Positions 28,125-38,233 of a DNA stretch of 64,000 nucleotides are shown one piece after another. Location: NCBI RefSeq assembly GCF_030525615.1, contig NZ_JAUNEJ010000004.1:1-64000 (forward strand), read 5' to 3'. The notes below the pieces were generated by a model, which was given only the letters and a program-made list of their open reading frames with translations, was not told the DNA's origin and did not search any database. The stretch is from Cutibacterium sp. Its GTDB lineage: Bacteria > Actinomycetota > Actinomycetes > Propionibacteriales > Propionibacteriaceae. Each line of letters opens with the position of its first letter. Within the stretch, counting starts at the first letter, position 1. The position numbers and the translations under genes are program-made.

Positions 28125-29558
28125 TCAGACGCTTAGCTGACGAGCGGTGCGGCGAGCCTGCGGCACGAGAGCGGCGATACCCGAACCTGACGCCCACGCC
28201 CCGACCAGACCGATACGGCCTCGACCGGACTCGTTGATCTCTGCGAGCTTACGGTGTAGACCGTCACGCCAGGCCCTGGTCTCGGGGGTCGTCGGGGCCA
28301 GCGCTCCCGTCCAATGGATGATCTGGGAGTCGACGACCTGATCCGGCGACAATTCCACACCGAGCAAGACGGAAGCGTCCTGTAGCGCTCGCTCGACGCT
28401 GAACTCGACGTTCTTTTCCCCGGAGCGTCCATAGGAGACCCGTAGTAGGTGCAGGCCATCGGGGCAGGACTGTCCCAGGCTCGGCCACTTGGCAGACATA
28501 TGCGTCAAAGCCTTGGCCTTGACACTTGTTGTTCCGGGAGCGACGAGCATTCCGTTTCCACGCGGGCTGCTGTCCAGCTCAGGAGCCTGCAAAGCCAAGT
28601 TGACGTGCCCAATAGGGGCTCCGGGGATCATCTCGGGACCAGAAACGTCGATGACACTGCTCAACAGTTGGATAGCAGGGCCAGCCGAACAGGCCACCAC
28701 GACGCGGGGGGTCAGGAAGGTATGCAGCTGGCCATCTGGGACGGGAGGCAAAGACGGGTTCGGATTGCGTGAGGTGTCGGCGGTTTCGACGAGCCATTGA
28801 GCGCCATGGCGGGTCAGTTTCCGAGCGCCCACCCGAGTGAGGACCGTCGCCCCCGCCTCCTCGGCTTGCCGCCGCAGCTCAGCTGGCATGGTGAACATAC
28901 CTCCAGCTACTGAGGCGACGACCGGGCCGCTTGGCATTCGAGAACGGCACAGTGCTACCCCGGCTGCCAAAGACCCGGTGGCCTGGGTGGCAGCCCGCAG
29001 ACCAGGGGAGACGACGTCGGCTGACAGCAGGTGTGGGTCGGCGGCGTGAATACCACCGGCAATAGGGGTGACGAGACGCTTCAGCACCTCTGGGCCCATC
29101 CGCGACTCCACCAGGGTTCCCAGGTCTCCGGGGAGTTCGTCGGGTATCTCGGCTCGGTCGAGTTCAGCGGCACGGGCGGCCTCGTCGGCTCCCAGCGCGA
29201 TGACGACCGCAGGGTCCGACAGGTCAGCGGGAATGCCCAAGATGGCATTTCCGGGCATTGCGAAGCAGGCGTCGTCGAAATACACCCAGGACGCAGCAGT
29301 TCGCGGTTTCTCCACGGTCATACCTAGTTCTTCGGCCAGCTCAGCAGTGTCAGGAAGGCGAATGGCCCACCCCTCGGCACCGATGTCGTAGCTGATTCCT
29401 GCCAACTTCGACCCGGCTACCAGGCCGCCGGTATATCCGCGTGACTCCACCAACACTGGGTGCAGCCCTTCCTGGGTGAACTGCCAGGCTGCGATGAGTC
29501 CAGCCATACCACCGCCGATAATAACGGCGTCAACGGTGTGCGGATCAGAGGTATACAT
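28125..29558 (-). CDS. hemY: Coproporphyrinogen-III oxidase, HemY/CgoX type flavoprotein
   Basis: FAD enzyme that removes six electrons from coproporphyrinogen III (or protoporphyrinogen IX in older naming). The 477-aa product starts with a dinucleotide-binding motif, DAVIIGGGMAGLIAAW, followed by GGLVAGSKLAGISYDIGAEGW, and ends VGAWASGSGIAALVPQARRT. The frame is open far upstream, but ATG 29556-29558 has GAGGAA at proper spacing and matches the family start. In this genome the end product is handled by the HemH-HemQ fusion, so the coproporphyrin-dependent role (CgoX) is the better reading. It lies between hemE and hemC. Confidence 0.92.
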   Translation of the reverse strand: MYTSDPHTVDAVIIGGGMAGLIAAWQFTQEGLHPVLVESRGYTGGLVAGSKLAGISYDIGAEGWAIRLPDTAELAEELGMTVEKPRTAASWVYFDDACFAMPGNAILGIPADLSDPAVVIALGADEAARAAELDRAEIPDELPGDLGTLVESRMGPEVLKRLVTPIAGGIHAADPHLLSADVVSPGLRAATQATGSLAAGVALCRSRMPSGPVVASVAGGMFTMPAELRRQAEEAGATVLTRVGARKLTRHGAQWLVETADTSRNPNPSLPPVPDGQLHTFLTPRVVVACSAGPAIQLLSSVIDVSGPEMIPGAPIGHVNLALQAPELDSSPRGNGMLVAPGTTSVKAKALTHMSAKWPSLGQSCPDGLHLLRVSYGRSGEKNVEFSVERALQDASVLLGVELSPDQVVDSQIIHWTGALAPTTPETRAWRDGLHRKLAEINESGRGRIGLVGAWASGSGIAALVPQARRTARQLSV

Positions 29559-29581
29559 CGTCACTTCCTCGGAATCGTGGT

Positions 29582-30643
29582 TCACAGTGAGTGCACCAGC
29601 TCCACTAGTCGCGTCAGAACGTCGGGGTCGGTTTTGGCGGGCACGCCATGGCCCAGATTGACGACGTGGCCAGGGGCCTGACGTCCAGCTGCGACAACGT
29701 CGCGGGCAGCGGCCTCCAGTGGCTCCCAACCGGCGAAAAGCAAGGCCGGATCGATGTTGCCTTGTACCGGCATTTCCATCCCGGAGACCATGAGAGTCGC
29801 GCAGGCCTCGTCGAGGCTGATTCGGTGGTCAACGCCGAGAACCGGGTAGCGGGAAGCAGCTGCGGCCACCTGTGCCAGTTCGGAAAGCAGGTGGCTGGCA
29901 TTCACGCCGAAATGCACCACCGGGGTATTGGGATCGAGGTCGGCGAGAGCACGCTGTGAAAAGGGGCCGACGCTGGTGCGATAGTCGACGGCGCTCAGCG
30001 ATCCGGCCCAGGAGTCGAAGAGCTGGACGGCTCGTGCTCCGCCACGAAGCTGGGCGGCCAAGAAAGCGGCGTCCAGGTCGGCGACCCACTCCATCAGCGT
30101 GGCCCAGGCTGGCGGGTCCGAATGCATCATGGCGCGGGCAGCCAGGTGGTCACGCGACGGTCCGCCCTCCACCAGGTAGGCAGCGATCGTGAACGGGGCA
30201 CCGGCGAAACCAATCAGCGGAGTGTCCGCACCCAACTCGGCCACCACCAGTCGGGCAGCCTCCTCGATGGCTGAGGTATCGCCGGGCTGACGCTGGGTGA
30301 TTCGATCAACGTCTGCTCTGGTGCGGACAGGCTCGTCGAGAACCGGTCCAACCCCAGGTTCAATGCGCACCCCAACTTCGGCCAGGGCCAGCGGCACCAT
30401 GATGTCGGAGTAGAGAACCGCGCCGTCAACATGGTGACGGCGTACTGGTTGGCAGGTGATCTCGGCCGCCAACTGGGGGTTGAGACAGGAGTCGAGCATC
30501 GTCGTGCCCTCGCGGGCCTTTCGATACTCCGGGAGCGAACGGCCTGCCTGGCGCATGAACCACACTGGGGTGACAGCCGGACGGTGTCCGGTCATGGCTT
30601 GCAAAAGCGGTGAATCGGCTGTGGAGGTGCTGGTTTCAGTCAT
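29582..30643 (-). CDS. hemE: Uroporphyrinogen decarboxylase
   Basis: Decarboxylates the four acetate side chains of uroporphyrinogen III. The 353-aa product has PVWFMRQAGRSLPEYR near the N-terminus (the conserved RQAGR), DGAVLYSDIMVPLALAE, GFAGAPFTIAAYLVEGG and HFGVNASHLL. The start is ATG 30641-30643, 7 nt after CACAAT; the adjacent ATG 30644-30646 is the alternative. The frame is open much further upstream but that part lies antisense to hemA. It is the first gene of the leftward haem cluster. Confidence 0.94.
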   Translation of the reverse strand: MTETSTSTADSPLLQAMTGHRPAVTPVWFMRQAGRSLPEYRKAREGTTMLDSCLNPQLAAEITCQPVRRHHVDGAVLYSDIMVPLALAEVGVRIEPGVGPVLDEPVRTRADVDRITQRQPGDTSAIEEAARLVVAELGADTPLIGFAGAPFTIAAYLVEGGPSRDHLAARAMMHSDPPAWATLMEWVADLDAAFLAAQLRGGARAVQLFDSWAGSLSAVDYRTSVGPFSQRALADLDPNTPVVHFGVNASHLLSELAQVAAAASRYPVLGVDHRISLDEACATLMVSGMEMPVQGNIDPALLFAGWEPLEAAARDVVAAGRQAPGHVVNLGHGVPAKTDPDVLTRLVELVHSL

Positions 30644-30650
30644 CATCACG

Positions 30651-30656
30651 ATTGTG
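30651..30656 (-). promoter_or_regulatory. -10-like hexamer before hemE
   Basis: CACAAT, 7 nt before ATG 30641-30643. It lies in the 114-bp divergent region between hemE and hemA, where the haem cluster is likely controlled. Confidence 0.3.
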
Positions 30657-30757
30657 CCCCACTTTGCCGAAAAGAGATTCATGGAGCAGCTGTAAGGGGT
30701 GGTGAGAGTTTCGCAACCTCTGGGGTTCGTCGCACCTGCATGGTTGAATAACGCTTT

Positions 30758-32107
30758 GTGGGATTGTGTGTCTTGACCGTGGATCATGCCGAGCAAGGAC
30801 TCGGTGTCGTTTCCGAGGCAGCCGCGCAGGTCGATGGGCTCGGCTTGGCATTGACGGACCATCCCCAGATCCGAGGCGCGCTGGTGTTGTCGACGTGCAA
30901 CCGGGTGTGCCTGATCGTGGAGACGTCTCCTGACGCTGTCGCCCAGGGGTTTGACGAGGCCGCTTTGCGCGCTTGCCTCACTGACCAGGGGGCGACGGTG
31001 TTGGCTGACTCGGGCCATATCTTCTGCGAGAACGACGCCGTGTGGCGGGTGTTCCGGGTAGCTTCTGGCTTGGAGTCGATGGTTGTCGGTGAACGCGAGG
31101 TCGCCGGGCAGATGAAGCGTGCGCTGACCGAGGCTCGCAAGGAACAGACTGTCTCGTACACCATCGGCCATGTCATCGAGGAGGCTCTCAAGACCTCTCG
31201 GCACGTCGCCACCGAGACCGCTCTGGCCGCCGAGGGCCGCACCGTGGTGGCCGTCGGCTTGGACCTGGTGTCCCGACAGATGGATCTTGAAGGTGCCCGC
31301 GTTCTCGTGATGGGAACCGGTTCCTATGCTGGCGCGTCGTGTGCTCAGCTCAGCTCGCGTGGAGTGACTGATATCCAGGTGCATTCGGCTTCCGGACGTG
31401 CCAATGGTTTCGCTCGCCGTCACCGAGTCAGCGAGGCCGTCGACCTGGACGCCGCACTGGCTCAGGCTGATCTTGTCGTCACCTGTCGTGGTTCGGGTGT
31501 GCCCGCGTTGTCCGCACAGGCTGCCCGACGCGCAGTAGACGCCCGAGCGGGACGCGATCTGCTGGTTCTTGACCTAGCCGTCAGCGGTGACGTGGAGGAA
31601 CCCGTGCCGGCAGGGGTCGATGTGATCGACCTGGAGACCATTCGTCATGCTGTTCCCGCCTCAGCCGAGGCTGAGCGTGCCGCTGCTGAGCACATCGTCG
31701 CCACTGGGGTCCGGCATCTCGCCATCGACCTTGAGCGTCGCCGAATGGCCCCGGCAGTTGTCGCCTTGCGCGACGTCATTTCAGATCTCGTTACCGCCGA
31801 ACTAGAGCGCCTGCCCAAGGAGGGGTCGGTGCCAGTCGACGAGGTGGCGGCGTCGTTGCGGCGACTCGCGGCGTCCATGGCCCATATTCCGTCAGCCCGG
31901 GCCAGGATGGCCTCTGAAAAGGGCCTGGGGGATCGCTGGCTCAACTCTCTGTCGGATGTGTTGGGTATTGACGTCGAGATCGCTGCACCCGTCATCGATA
32001 TGTCATCTTTCACTAATGCTGACTGCATGGCGTGCCCAGTCACTGGTCTGCGGGTGAAAGATCTTGCCGCGGACGCGGCGACCCGAGGTGAGGAGAAGAA
32101 TTCGTGA
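30758..32107 (+). CDS. hemA: Glutamyl-tRNA reductase
   Basis: NADPH-dependent reduction of glutamyl-tRNA(Glu) to glutamate-1-semialdehyde, the committed step of the C5 route. The 449-aa product has the catalytic Cys47 in [27 protein letters not shown] near residue 107, an NADPH-binding domain with [20 protein letters not shown], and a C-terminal dimerisation helix. The start is GTG 30758; a TTGAAT hexamer lies 8 nt upstream. Its stop overlaps the start of the hemH-hemQ fusion (GTGA), so the first and last haem steps are co-expressed. Confidence 0.94.
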   Translation: MGLCVLTVDHAEQGLGVVSEAAAQVDGLGLALTDHPQIRGALVLSTCNRVCLIVETSPDAVAQGFDEAALRACLTDQGATVLADSGHIFCENDAVWRVFRVASGLESMVVGEREVAGQMKRALTEARKEQTVSYTIGHVIEEALKTSRHVATETALAAEGRTVVAVGLDLVSRQMDLEGARVLVMGTGSYAGASCAQLSSRGVTDIQVHSASGRANGFARRHRVSEAVDLDAALAQADLVVTCRGSGVPALSAQAARRAVDARAGRDLLVLDLAVSGDVEEPVPAGVDVIDLETIRHAVPASAEAERAAAEHIVATGVRHLAIDLERRRMAPAVVALRDVISDLVTAELERLPKEGSVPVDEVAASLRRLAASMAHIPSARARMASEKGLGDRWLNSLSDVLGIDVEIAAPVIDMSSFTNADCMACPVTGLRVKDLAADAATRGEEKNS

Positions 32108-34116
32108 CCGCCAATCCTTACACAGCCCCCCGCGACCCACTGGCCCCCTACGACGCGCTGCTCGTTACGTCTTTCGGTGGGCCGCGTTCCCCTCAGGAGG
32201 TCGTGCCCTTCTTGAAGAGGGTGTCCAACGGTCGGATTCCAGAGGAGCGATTGAGCGAGGTCGCTCACCACTACGACCGGTTCGGCGGGGTGAGTCCCAT
32301 CAACGCGTCCACTGACGCCTTCGTCAAGGCCTTGGCAAATGCGCTTCGCCAGTATGGAGTTCGAATCCCGATTTTGCTGGGAAACCGTAATGGTTCCCCG
32401 TTCCTCGACGACGTTCTACCGGAAATGCACCAGCACGGGGTGCGACGAGTGCTTGCCGTCGTCACCTCCGCCTACGCCTGCTATTCCGGTTGCCGTCAAT
32501 ACCGCGAGGAAATTGCTGCTGCCCTCGACAAGGTCGGCATTACCGATATGCACATCGATAAGGTGCCTCCCTTCAACGAGGCTCCCGGCTTCATTCGCGC
32601 TAACGCAGAAGCTCTCATGCAGTCGTTCATGCGGATACCGCCAACTCCCCTTGAGGCTACCCGAGTCGTCTTCGTCACCCACTCGATCCCCGATCCCATG
32701 CAGGAGGCGTCAGGGGCAGGAGAGCCGGGGACTGACTACATTTCCCAGCACAAGGCGGTATGCGAAAAGATTGCTGACTACGTGCGTCAGGCCTTCGGCA
32801 ATATGCCGCAATGGGATCTGGCCTACTGCTCCCGCTCGGGACGGCCCTCTGACCCCTGGCTGGAGCCGGACATCAACGATCACCTGCGAACCCTTCCGGA
32901 ACAGGGAGTGACCTCCGTCGTGGTTGCGCCGATCGGTTTCGTTGCCGATCACATGGAGGTCGCCAATGACCTTGACCACGAGGCTGCTGAGACTGCCGCC
33001 GAGGTCGGTTTGGCATTTGCCCGCGCCGCTACCGCCGGAGTTCATCCGGCCTTCATAACTGACCTTGCGGGGTTGATTATGACCCAAGCTGCGGCTGCTC
33101 GAGGGGAGGGCGGGAGCCTGACATCCTGGCCGACCCCGTGTGCTCCTGGGTGCTGCCGACGTTGCCCCGGTGCCACGGACATTCCAGCTGTCTCAGGCAG
33201 CGACGACATCGACAAGCCTGAGATTGACCCCAAACCTGCTGCCGCTGGACTCGGCACCGCTGCTGCGGGCGTCGAACCGGAGTCAGACGCTTCCTCCCCG
33301 TACGATCTGCTGGCTAAGGAGATCCCCATGACCGATCACGTGAGCACCGACTCGGTGGCTGAGGGGCCTCGCGATGACGAGGCTCCCGCTGGTTCCTACA
33401 CCGCGCCGACCGATCCACGCGACCACGCCGTCGTCCCGGAAGAGGTCAATGCCTCCAGTAAATGGGCGATGTATTCGGTTTTCCGCGTTTCCGCCCCGCT
33501 CCCGGCTGACGACGCTGAGCGCCGTCAGCTCATCGAAGGGTCCGACGGTTGGGTTGAACAGTCCGGAGTCGAAACCCGTGGCTGGTACGACTTGTCGGGT
33601 ATGCGCGCTGACGCCGACCTGCTGGTGTGGTGGCTGAGCGACGATCCGTCGACTCTCCAGGACGCCTACCACCGCTTCCGTGGGTCCGGTTTGGGACGCC
33701 ATCTCGCCCCGGTCTGGTCGAATGTGGGTGTTCATCGTGCCGCAGAGTTCAACAAATCGCACCTCCCCTCGTGCTTCGCCGGAGTTGCACCACGGCGCTG
33801 GGCGGCCTTTTACCCGTTCATCCGTTCTAAGGAGTGGTACCTGCTGCCGGCGGCTGATCGGTCTCGTATGTTGCGCGAGCACGGCATGGTCGGTGCCGCC
33901 AGCCCTGACGTCAAGGCGTCCACCCTGGCCGCTTTCGCCTTGGGTGACTACGAGTGGATTCTCGCCTTGGAAGGTGACGATCTCGTTCGCGTGGTCGACG
34001 TTATGAAGGACCTGCGCTACGTTGAGGCGCGCCGCTACGTTGATCTCGACACTCCCTTCTTCACCGGTGAGCGGGTCTCCCCGATGGATTGGGCTGACCG
34101 TCAGATGAGATCCTGA
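32104..34116 (+). CDS. hemH-hemQ: Ferrochelatase fused to coproheme decarboxylase (HemH-HemQ)
   Basis: One 670-aa frame joins two enzymes. Residues about 1-345 are ferrochelatase: [28 protein letters not shown], the catalytic His193 in [11 protein letters not shown], and Glu285 in [11 protein letters not shown]. Cysteines 346, 350, 351 and 354 ([13 protein letters not shown]) match the C-terminal 2Fe-2S ligands of actinobacterial ferrochelatases. A linker of about 85 residues rich in Pro, Asp and Ala follows. Residues from about 440 are a chlorite dismutase-like HemQ (ChdC): [14 protein letters not shown] with the reactive Tyr and [10 protein letters not shown] with the haem ligand His. The fusion is known from Propionibacterium acnes. 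An internal ATG (codon 409) could allow HemQ alone. Start GTG overlaps the hemA stop. Confidence 0.95.
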   Translation: MTANPYTAPRDPLAPYDALLVTSFGGPRSPQEVVPFLKRVSNGRIPEERLSEVAHHYDRFGGVSPINASTDAFVKALANALRQYGVRIPILLGNRNGSPFLDDVLPEMHQHGVRRVLAVVTSAYACYSGCRQYREEIAAALDKVGITDMHIDKVPPFNEAPGFIRANAEALMQSFMRIPPTPLEATRVVFVTHSIPDPMQEASGAGEPGTDYISQHKAVCEKIADYVRQAFGNMPQWDLAYCSRSGRPSDPWLEPDINDHLRTLPEQGVTSVVVAPIGFVADHMEVANDLDHEAAETAAEVGLAFARAATAGVHPAFITDLAGLIMTQAAAARGEGGSLTSWPTPCAPGCCRRCPGATDIPAVSGSDDIDKPEIDPKPAAAGLGTAAAGVEPESDASSPYDLLAKEIPMTDHVSTDSVAEGPRDDEAPAGSYTAPTDPRDHAVVPEEVNASSKWAMYSVFRVSAPLPADDAERRQLIEGSDGWVEQSGVETRGWYDLSGMRADADLLVWWLSDDPSTLQDAYHRFRGSGLGRHLAPVWSNVGVHRAAEFNKSHLPSCFAGVAPRRWAAFYPFIRSKEWYLLPAADRSRMLREHGMVGAASPDVKASTLAAFALGDYEWILALEGDDLVRVVDVMKDLRYVEARRYVDLDTPFFTGERVSPMDWADRQMRS

Positions 34117-34823
34117 TGTCACCGGTACGGGGCCTGATTAACCCAGTAGGACCGGAATCGCCGCAGACGTACTGGTTGCGGCGTCTTGGCCTGCTCATCG
34201 TGCTGGTCGTTGTCATCGCCCTGGTAATTCTGGGTATTTCGAAGCTTACGGGCGGTCCGAAGAAGTCAGCAGCACCGGCTGTGCCGTCGTCCTACACCCC
34301 CAACCCATCATGGACGGACACCGTCTGGGGGCCAGAGACTCCTACCGCTTCGGAGTCCGCCAGCCGCAGCACGTCCACGTCTGCGTCTCGTTCGCCGTCT
34401 GCGTCCCGCTCCTCATCCCCCTCTGCGTCGCCGGTGAGCCGCCTTTGTGAAGGGTCCCAGTTGACGGTGACGATCACGGGAAACACCAAGAAGCCCAAGG
34501 TCGGTAGTACCGAGACCTTCACCGTGAAGGTGGAGAGTTCGTCTGACTGCCGTTGGGACACCCAGAAGGTCAAGCAGACCCTCACCGTGACTTCTGGATC
34601 CGACCGCATCTGGTCAACTGAGGACTGCAGCTCCTGGGGTCCCAAGGGGGTCCATGAGATCAAGGCCAAGACTCCTTGGACCTACAAGGTCTCATGGCCG
34701 ACCAAGCGGTCCACCGGCAAGTGCAAGCTGTCGAAGGAAACCCTGGGCAGCGGCTACTACATCGCCACTGTCGGTATCGATGGTGGCTCAACTGGCCGAT
34801 TCGTTATGCAGCTGAGCGAGTGA
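34116..34823 (+). CDS. Membrane-anchored protein with Ser-rich linker, function unknown
   Basis: A 235-aa protein with a short cytoplasmic N-terminus, one membrane segment (about residues 23-43), a Ser/Thr/Pro-rich stalk (about 70-108, ending SASPVSR) and an outer beta-type domain with four or five Cys that may form disulfides. The family is not recognised. ATG overlaps the hemH-hemQ stop by one base (TGATG), so it is translationally coupled to haem synthesis; whether it has any link to haem is unknown. It ends 70 nt from convergent disA. Confidence 0.7.
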   Translation: MSPVRGLINPVGPESPQTYWLRRLGLLIVLVVVIALVILGISKLTGGPKKSAAPAVPSSYTPNPSWTDTVWGPETPTASESASRSTSTSASRSPSASRSSSPSASPVSRLCEGSQLTVTITGNTKKPKVGSTETFTVKVESSSDCRWDTQKVKQTLTVTSGSDRIWSTEDCSSWGPKGVHEIKAKTPWTYKVSWPTKRSTGKCKLSKETLGSGYYIATVGIDGGSTGRFVMQLSE

Positions 34824-34893
34824 GCTTCTCATCCCGACATTCGGGTCCCAGCTTTGATCCGGGTCCCAGTTGTGGGGCTGAGGCGAGCTTGTG

Positions 34894-35991
34894 TCAGTGG
34901 AAGTGGTGGGTGCGCTTGTCGTTCTCGAAGATCGACTCCAGAGCCTGCCGGATTTCGCGTGCCCTCTTCAGCCCCACTCCCTTGACGTTGCCAAGTTCTG
35001 ATGTGGAGGCTGACACGAGGGTTTGCAGGTTTGAGAAGTGATCGATGATTCCTTGAATCGTTCGGGACGACAGATCGGTGATCGACGCCAGTTGGCGGTG
35101 CCCCCGTGCCTGCATGGGGGAGTGGAGAGGATGTTCAGTCGGATCAAGGGTGATGGCTTGCGCAACCTTGGCGATGTCGAGAAGGTCCTCCCAGGACAGC
35201 TTCTGCAAACCGGACAGCGAAAACCCTCCTGGGGCGACACCATCGGGTCGATAATCCTCAGTCAGCAGGCGGCCCAGGTCTTCGACCCCTCGGGCCAGCT
35301 CGTTGCGCTGCAGCTGGACGAGGCGACCTTCGACACCCAGTGCGGAAACATAGCTGCGGACCTCAGCGTCGATTCGACGCCACATCTCGACTCGCTGGGC
35401 CACCGCAGCGACATCACAGACCTGAACTTGGTCGCGGACCTCAAGCATGGTGAGGTTTTCGGCCTCTTCAAGCAATCGAGCGCGGTAGCTTGACAAGGTC
35501 GCCAGCGCCTGGTTAGCCCGGGCCAACAGTTGCTCCGGTCTCTCGATCGGGTAGCGACGGCCATGGAGGAACAGGGACATCACCGACATCGACGCCGAAA
35601 CGACGACCACCGGAGCGCCGGTCTGTTGGGACAGGCGGTCAGCGGTACGGTGACGAGTACCGGTCTCCATCGTCGGCAAGCTGCCGTCCGGGACGAAATG
35701 GACTGCCGCTGCCGTGATTCGCTCGTGGTCACTCGAAACGACCAGCCCGCCATCCATCTTCGACAGCTCACGAAGAGCCTGAGGTGTCAGACGCACGTCG
35801 AGGGGAAAACCGCCGGAACAAATGTCATCAATGCGGGGGCCGTTACCGAGCACAATAAGGCTGCCGGTACGTCCATTGATGATTCGGTTGAGGCCCTCGC
35901 GAATAGGCGTGCCAGGAGCGAGTAGGGCCATCAGGTGACGAACCTGCTCGGCTGCCACCTCCCGGTCGGGGGTCGGCTGGGCGTCGGTCAT
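34894..35991 (-). CDS. disA: DNA integrity scanning diadenylate cyclase DisA
   Basis: Makes cyclic di-AMP from two ATP and scans DNA for branched structures. The 365-aa product has the DAC domain (about residues 15-155), with the RHR motif in TGTRHRTADRLS near residue 110, a helical spine and a C-terminal helix-hairpin-helix domain with ELGNVKGVGLKRAREIRQAL. The other active-site motif, normally DGA, reads D80-G81-G82 (KMDGGLVV), a conservative change. TAGAGT lies 6 nt before the ATG. It follows radA by 49 nt, the same order as in other Gram-positives where RadA restrains DisA. Confidence 0.93.
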   Translation of the reverse strand: MTDAQPTPDREVAAEQVRHLMALLAPGTPIREGLNRIINGRTGSLIVLGNGPRIDDICSGGFPLDVRLTPQALRELSKMDGGLVVSSDHERITAAAVHFVPDGSLPTMETGTRHRTADRLSQQTGAPVVVVSASMSVMSLFLHGRRYPIERPEQLLARANQALATLSSYRARLLEEAENLTMLEVRDQVQVCDVAAVAQRVEMWRRIDAEVRSYVSALGVEGRLVQLQRNELARGVEDLGRLLTEDYRPDGVAPGGFSLSGLQKLSWEDLLDIAKVAQAITLDPTEHPLHSPMQARGHRQLASITDLSSRTIQGIIDHFSNLQTLVSASTSELGNVKGVGLKRAREIRQALESIFENDKRTHHFH

Positions 35992-35997
35992 GAGACG

Positions 35998-36003
35998 ACT
36001 CTA
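35998..36003 (-). promoter_or_regulatory. -10 hexamer for a leaderless disA transcript
   Basis: TAGAGT on the minus strand, 6 nt before the ATG; GTGAGA at 36021-36026 sits 17 nt further upstream and matches four of six -35 positions. Confidence 0.5.
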
Positions 36004-36040
36004 GTTCTAGCCACTGAAGTTCTCACCTCGAATACGGTCG

Positions 36041-37441
36041 TCATGACTGGCCCGCTCTGTGCTGCCGACGCAGGTTAAGCACCGACAGAGCCTCAGCCAC
36101 GCTGCCGACCTCGACGACATGGAGGCCGTGCATGGTCGGGATTTTGGTGTGCGCCTGCCGGGAATTACGCGGCACCACGGCGAGGTCGAAGCCCAGGCGT
36201 GCCGCCTCTCCCACTCGTTTCTCCAAACCAGGGACTCGTCGCAGGTCGCCAGCGAGTCCGACCTCTCCCAGCGCTACCACTCGCGTGGGGAAGTTAGTGT
36301 CGAGAACGGCCGAGGCAACCGCCACCGCGATCGCCAGATCTGCCGACGGGTCAGATACCCTCGCCCCGCCGACCGTCGAAACGTAGACGTCTCGATTACT
36401 CAGTGGCAGGCCTGCCTTGCGTTCCAAGACAGCCAGAATCATGGCTACTCTGCCGCTGTCGACGCCGTGGGTGGTTCGACGCGGATACTTTTCGGACGCC
36501 GATGGGGCCACCAGCGCCTGCACTTCTGACAGCAAGGGACGACGACCCTCCATCGTCACCGTGACGCAGGTGCCCGGCTGAGGGTCGGCATTGTCGGAGG
36601 TGAATAGTCCCGATGGGTCGGGCACCTCCATGATTCCGCTGTCGGTCATCTCGAAGCAGCCCACCTCGTCGGCAGGGCCATACCTGTTTTTCGTGGCGCG
36701 AACCATGCGGAATCCGGAGTGACGGTCTCCTTCAAAGTTGAGGACGACGTCGACCAGGTGCTCCATGGTGCGCGGCCCGGCAATGGACCCCTCTTTGGTG
36801 ACGTGGCCGACGATAATGACGGCCATGCCACGCCGTTTGGCCACCCGTACCAGCGCCCCGGTGACTTCTCTAACCTGGGAAACCCCGCCAGGAGAGCCGT
36901 CAGCTTGGCTCGTCCCCACTGTTTGAACCGAGTCCAACACCATGAGAGAGGGCTCGGTTTGTTCGATGTGCCCAAGCACCGTCCCCAGATCAGTCTCAGA
37001 GGCAAGGTACAGCTCGTCAGCAAGGGAATGGGTACGGCCAGCGCGTAGCCTCACCTGGGCCGCTGACTCCTCTCCCGTGACGTAGAGGGTGCGTCGCCCT
37101 GCCTTGGCCCATTTCGCGGCGACGTCCAGCAGTAATGTCGACTTTCCGACTCCAGGTTCTCCGGCGAGCAGGACGACAGCTCCAGGCACCAGGCCGCCAC
37201 CGAGCACCCGGTCCAACTCGCTGATTCCGGTGAGATGACGGTTGGCTGCTTGCTCGCTTACTTCGCCGATGGGCACGGCCCTGGACATGGGCGTTGACGC
37301 GGCCACTTCAGTGAGTTTTGGTGCCCCCTTCTCGACCACCGAACCCCAGGTCTGACATTCGCCACACCGACCGACCCACTTCGATGTCGTCCAGCCGCAT
37401 TCGGTGCACACCCATGTCTGAGCCTGCGTCTTCTTCGCCAT
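36041..37441 (-). CDS. radA: DNA repair protein RadA
   Basis: RecA-like ATPase and branch-migration helicase acting in recombination. The 466-aa product has the N-terminal zinc finger CTECGWTTSKWVGRCGEC, Walker [10 protein letters not shown] near residue 97, a Walker B segment LMVLDSVQT, the RadA signature TKNRYGPADEVG and a C-terminal Lon protease-like domain with PSADLAIAVAVASA. Length is normal. It precedes disA on the same strand; the two products are known partners. Confidence 0.95.
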   Translation of the reverse strand: MAKKTQAQTWVCTECGWTTSKWVGRCGECQTWGSVVEKGAPKLTEVAASTPMSRAVPIGEVSEQAANRHLTGISELDRVLGGGLVPGAVVLLAGEPGVGKSTLLLDVAAKWAKAGRRTLYVTGEESAAQVRLRAGRTHSLADELYLASETDLGTVLGHIEQTEPSLMVLDSVQTVGTSQADGSPGGVSQVREVTGALVRVAKRRGMAVIIVGHVTKEGSIAGPRTMEHLVDVVLNFEGDRHSGFRMVRATKNRYGPADEVGCFEMTDSGIMEVPDPSGLFTSDNADPQPGTCVTVTMEGRRPLLSEVQALVAPSASEKYPRRTTHGVDSGRVAMILAVLERKAGLPLSNRDVYVSTVGGARVSDPSADLAIAVAVASAVLDTNFPTRVVALGEVGLAGDLRRVPGLEKRVGEAARLGFDLAVVPRNSRQAHTKIPTMHGLHVVEVGSVAEALSVLNLRRQHRAGQS

Positions 37442-37594
37442 GGCTCATACCCTGCCAGCAGGAGGCGACAGGTTCGACGATGGCGGTGTTCTTCGGCAGG
37501 TGACGCCGCCACCACACAGCGACCTACGGTTGTCGGGACGCCCGAGGTGATTCTCCCCAAGTGGGTTTGGTCATCCGATTCTTGGCACCACCGA

Positions 37595-38233
37595 TCAGAT
37601 ACGGACTCTCCCGTGAGACGGGGTGTCGAAGGTTACAGCGTCAATGCCAGGGTGGCCGTTCGGGCTGGTGAAGTTGAAGGTAATGCCCTCTACCTCGTCG
37701 GGGATCGTCTCTCCGAGCCAGTCCTCAACGCGCTGCCGCGACCCGGACACTTCGACCGAGGTCAGCGTGATGTTGCCGGTCAAGGAAGAGGGCAGCAACT
37801 CGGTCGGGGAGGTCCACTTGATGAAGAAAGGCAGCTGTGGGTCAGCCATCAGGCCCTTGATTCCAAGCTGGCGCCACTCAAGATGACGGCCATCGGGGAA
37901 GGTGCGCTGTCCGGGTACCGCTTGGCGGTTGAGACGCTTTTCGTAAGGGGCGAGATCGTCGACGGAGACGGCCCACCCCATCCATCCTCCGCCTTGTTCC
38001 TGGCGTGCCCGCACGGCTTGCCCGAATACCGCCTTCTCGGCTGCGGGGTGATCGAGTACCTCCACAACCTCGATATAACGCGGCCCAGCCAGCGGTAAAA
38101 TGCGGTTACGGGTGCCAAAGCTCGGATGGACTCCGCCGTTGAGGAATGAGGTCCCTAGGATCTCGCCAAGGCGAGCGGCGTCCTCATCGAGTCCTGCGGG
38201 GCTAGCGGCGAACATGAGATGGTCGACGTGCAT
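37595..38233 (-). CDS. Glyoxalase-like VOC family protein
   Basis: A 212-aa protein with a VOC-type start, MHVDHLMFAASPAGLDEDA, then HPSFGTRNRILPL and RYIEVVEVLDHP, matching the single-chain glyoxalase-like domain family. His at residues 2 and 5 are candidate metal ligands. The substrate is unknown. The ATG at 38231-38233 is preferred to an extension upstream; GACAAT lies 6 nt before it. It runs toward radA with a 150-bp gap in which nothing was recognised. The 293-bp region upstream (38234-38526) holds only promoter-like AT-richer sequence. Confidence 0.78.
   Translation of the reverse strand: MHVDHLMFAASPAGLDEDAARLGEILGTSFLNGGVHPSFGTRNRILPLAGPRYIEVVEVLDHPAAEKAVFGQAVRARQEQGGGWMGWAVSVDDLAPYEKRLNRQAVPGQRTFPDGRHLEWRQLGIKGLMADPQLPFFIKWTSPTELLPSSLTGNITLTSVEVSGSRQRVEDWLGETIPDEVEGITFNFTSPNGHPGIDAVTFDTPSHGRVRI

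Noticed and set aside
29559..31423. Long N-terminal extensions of the hemY and hemE frames (hemY up to 29729, hemE up to 31423)
   Set aside because: The hemY extension overlaps hemE and the hemE extension lies antisense to hemA; both lack family similarity, while the inner starts have a ribosome binding site or -10 box.
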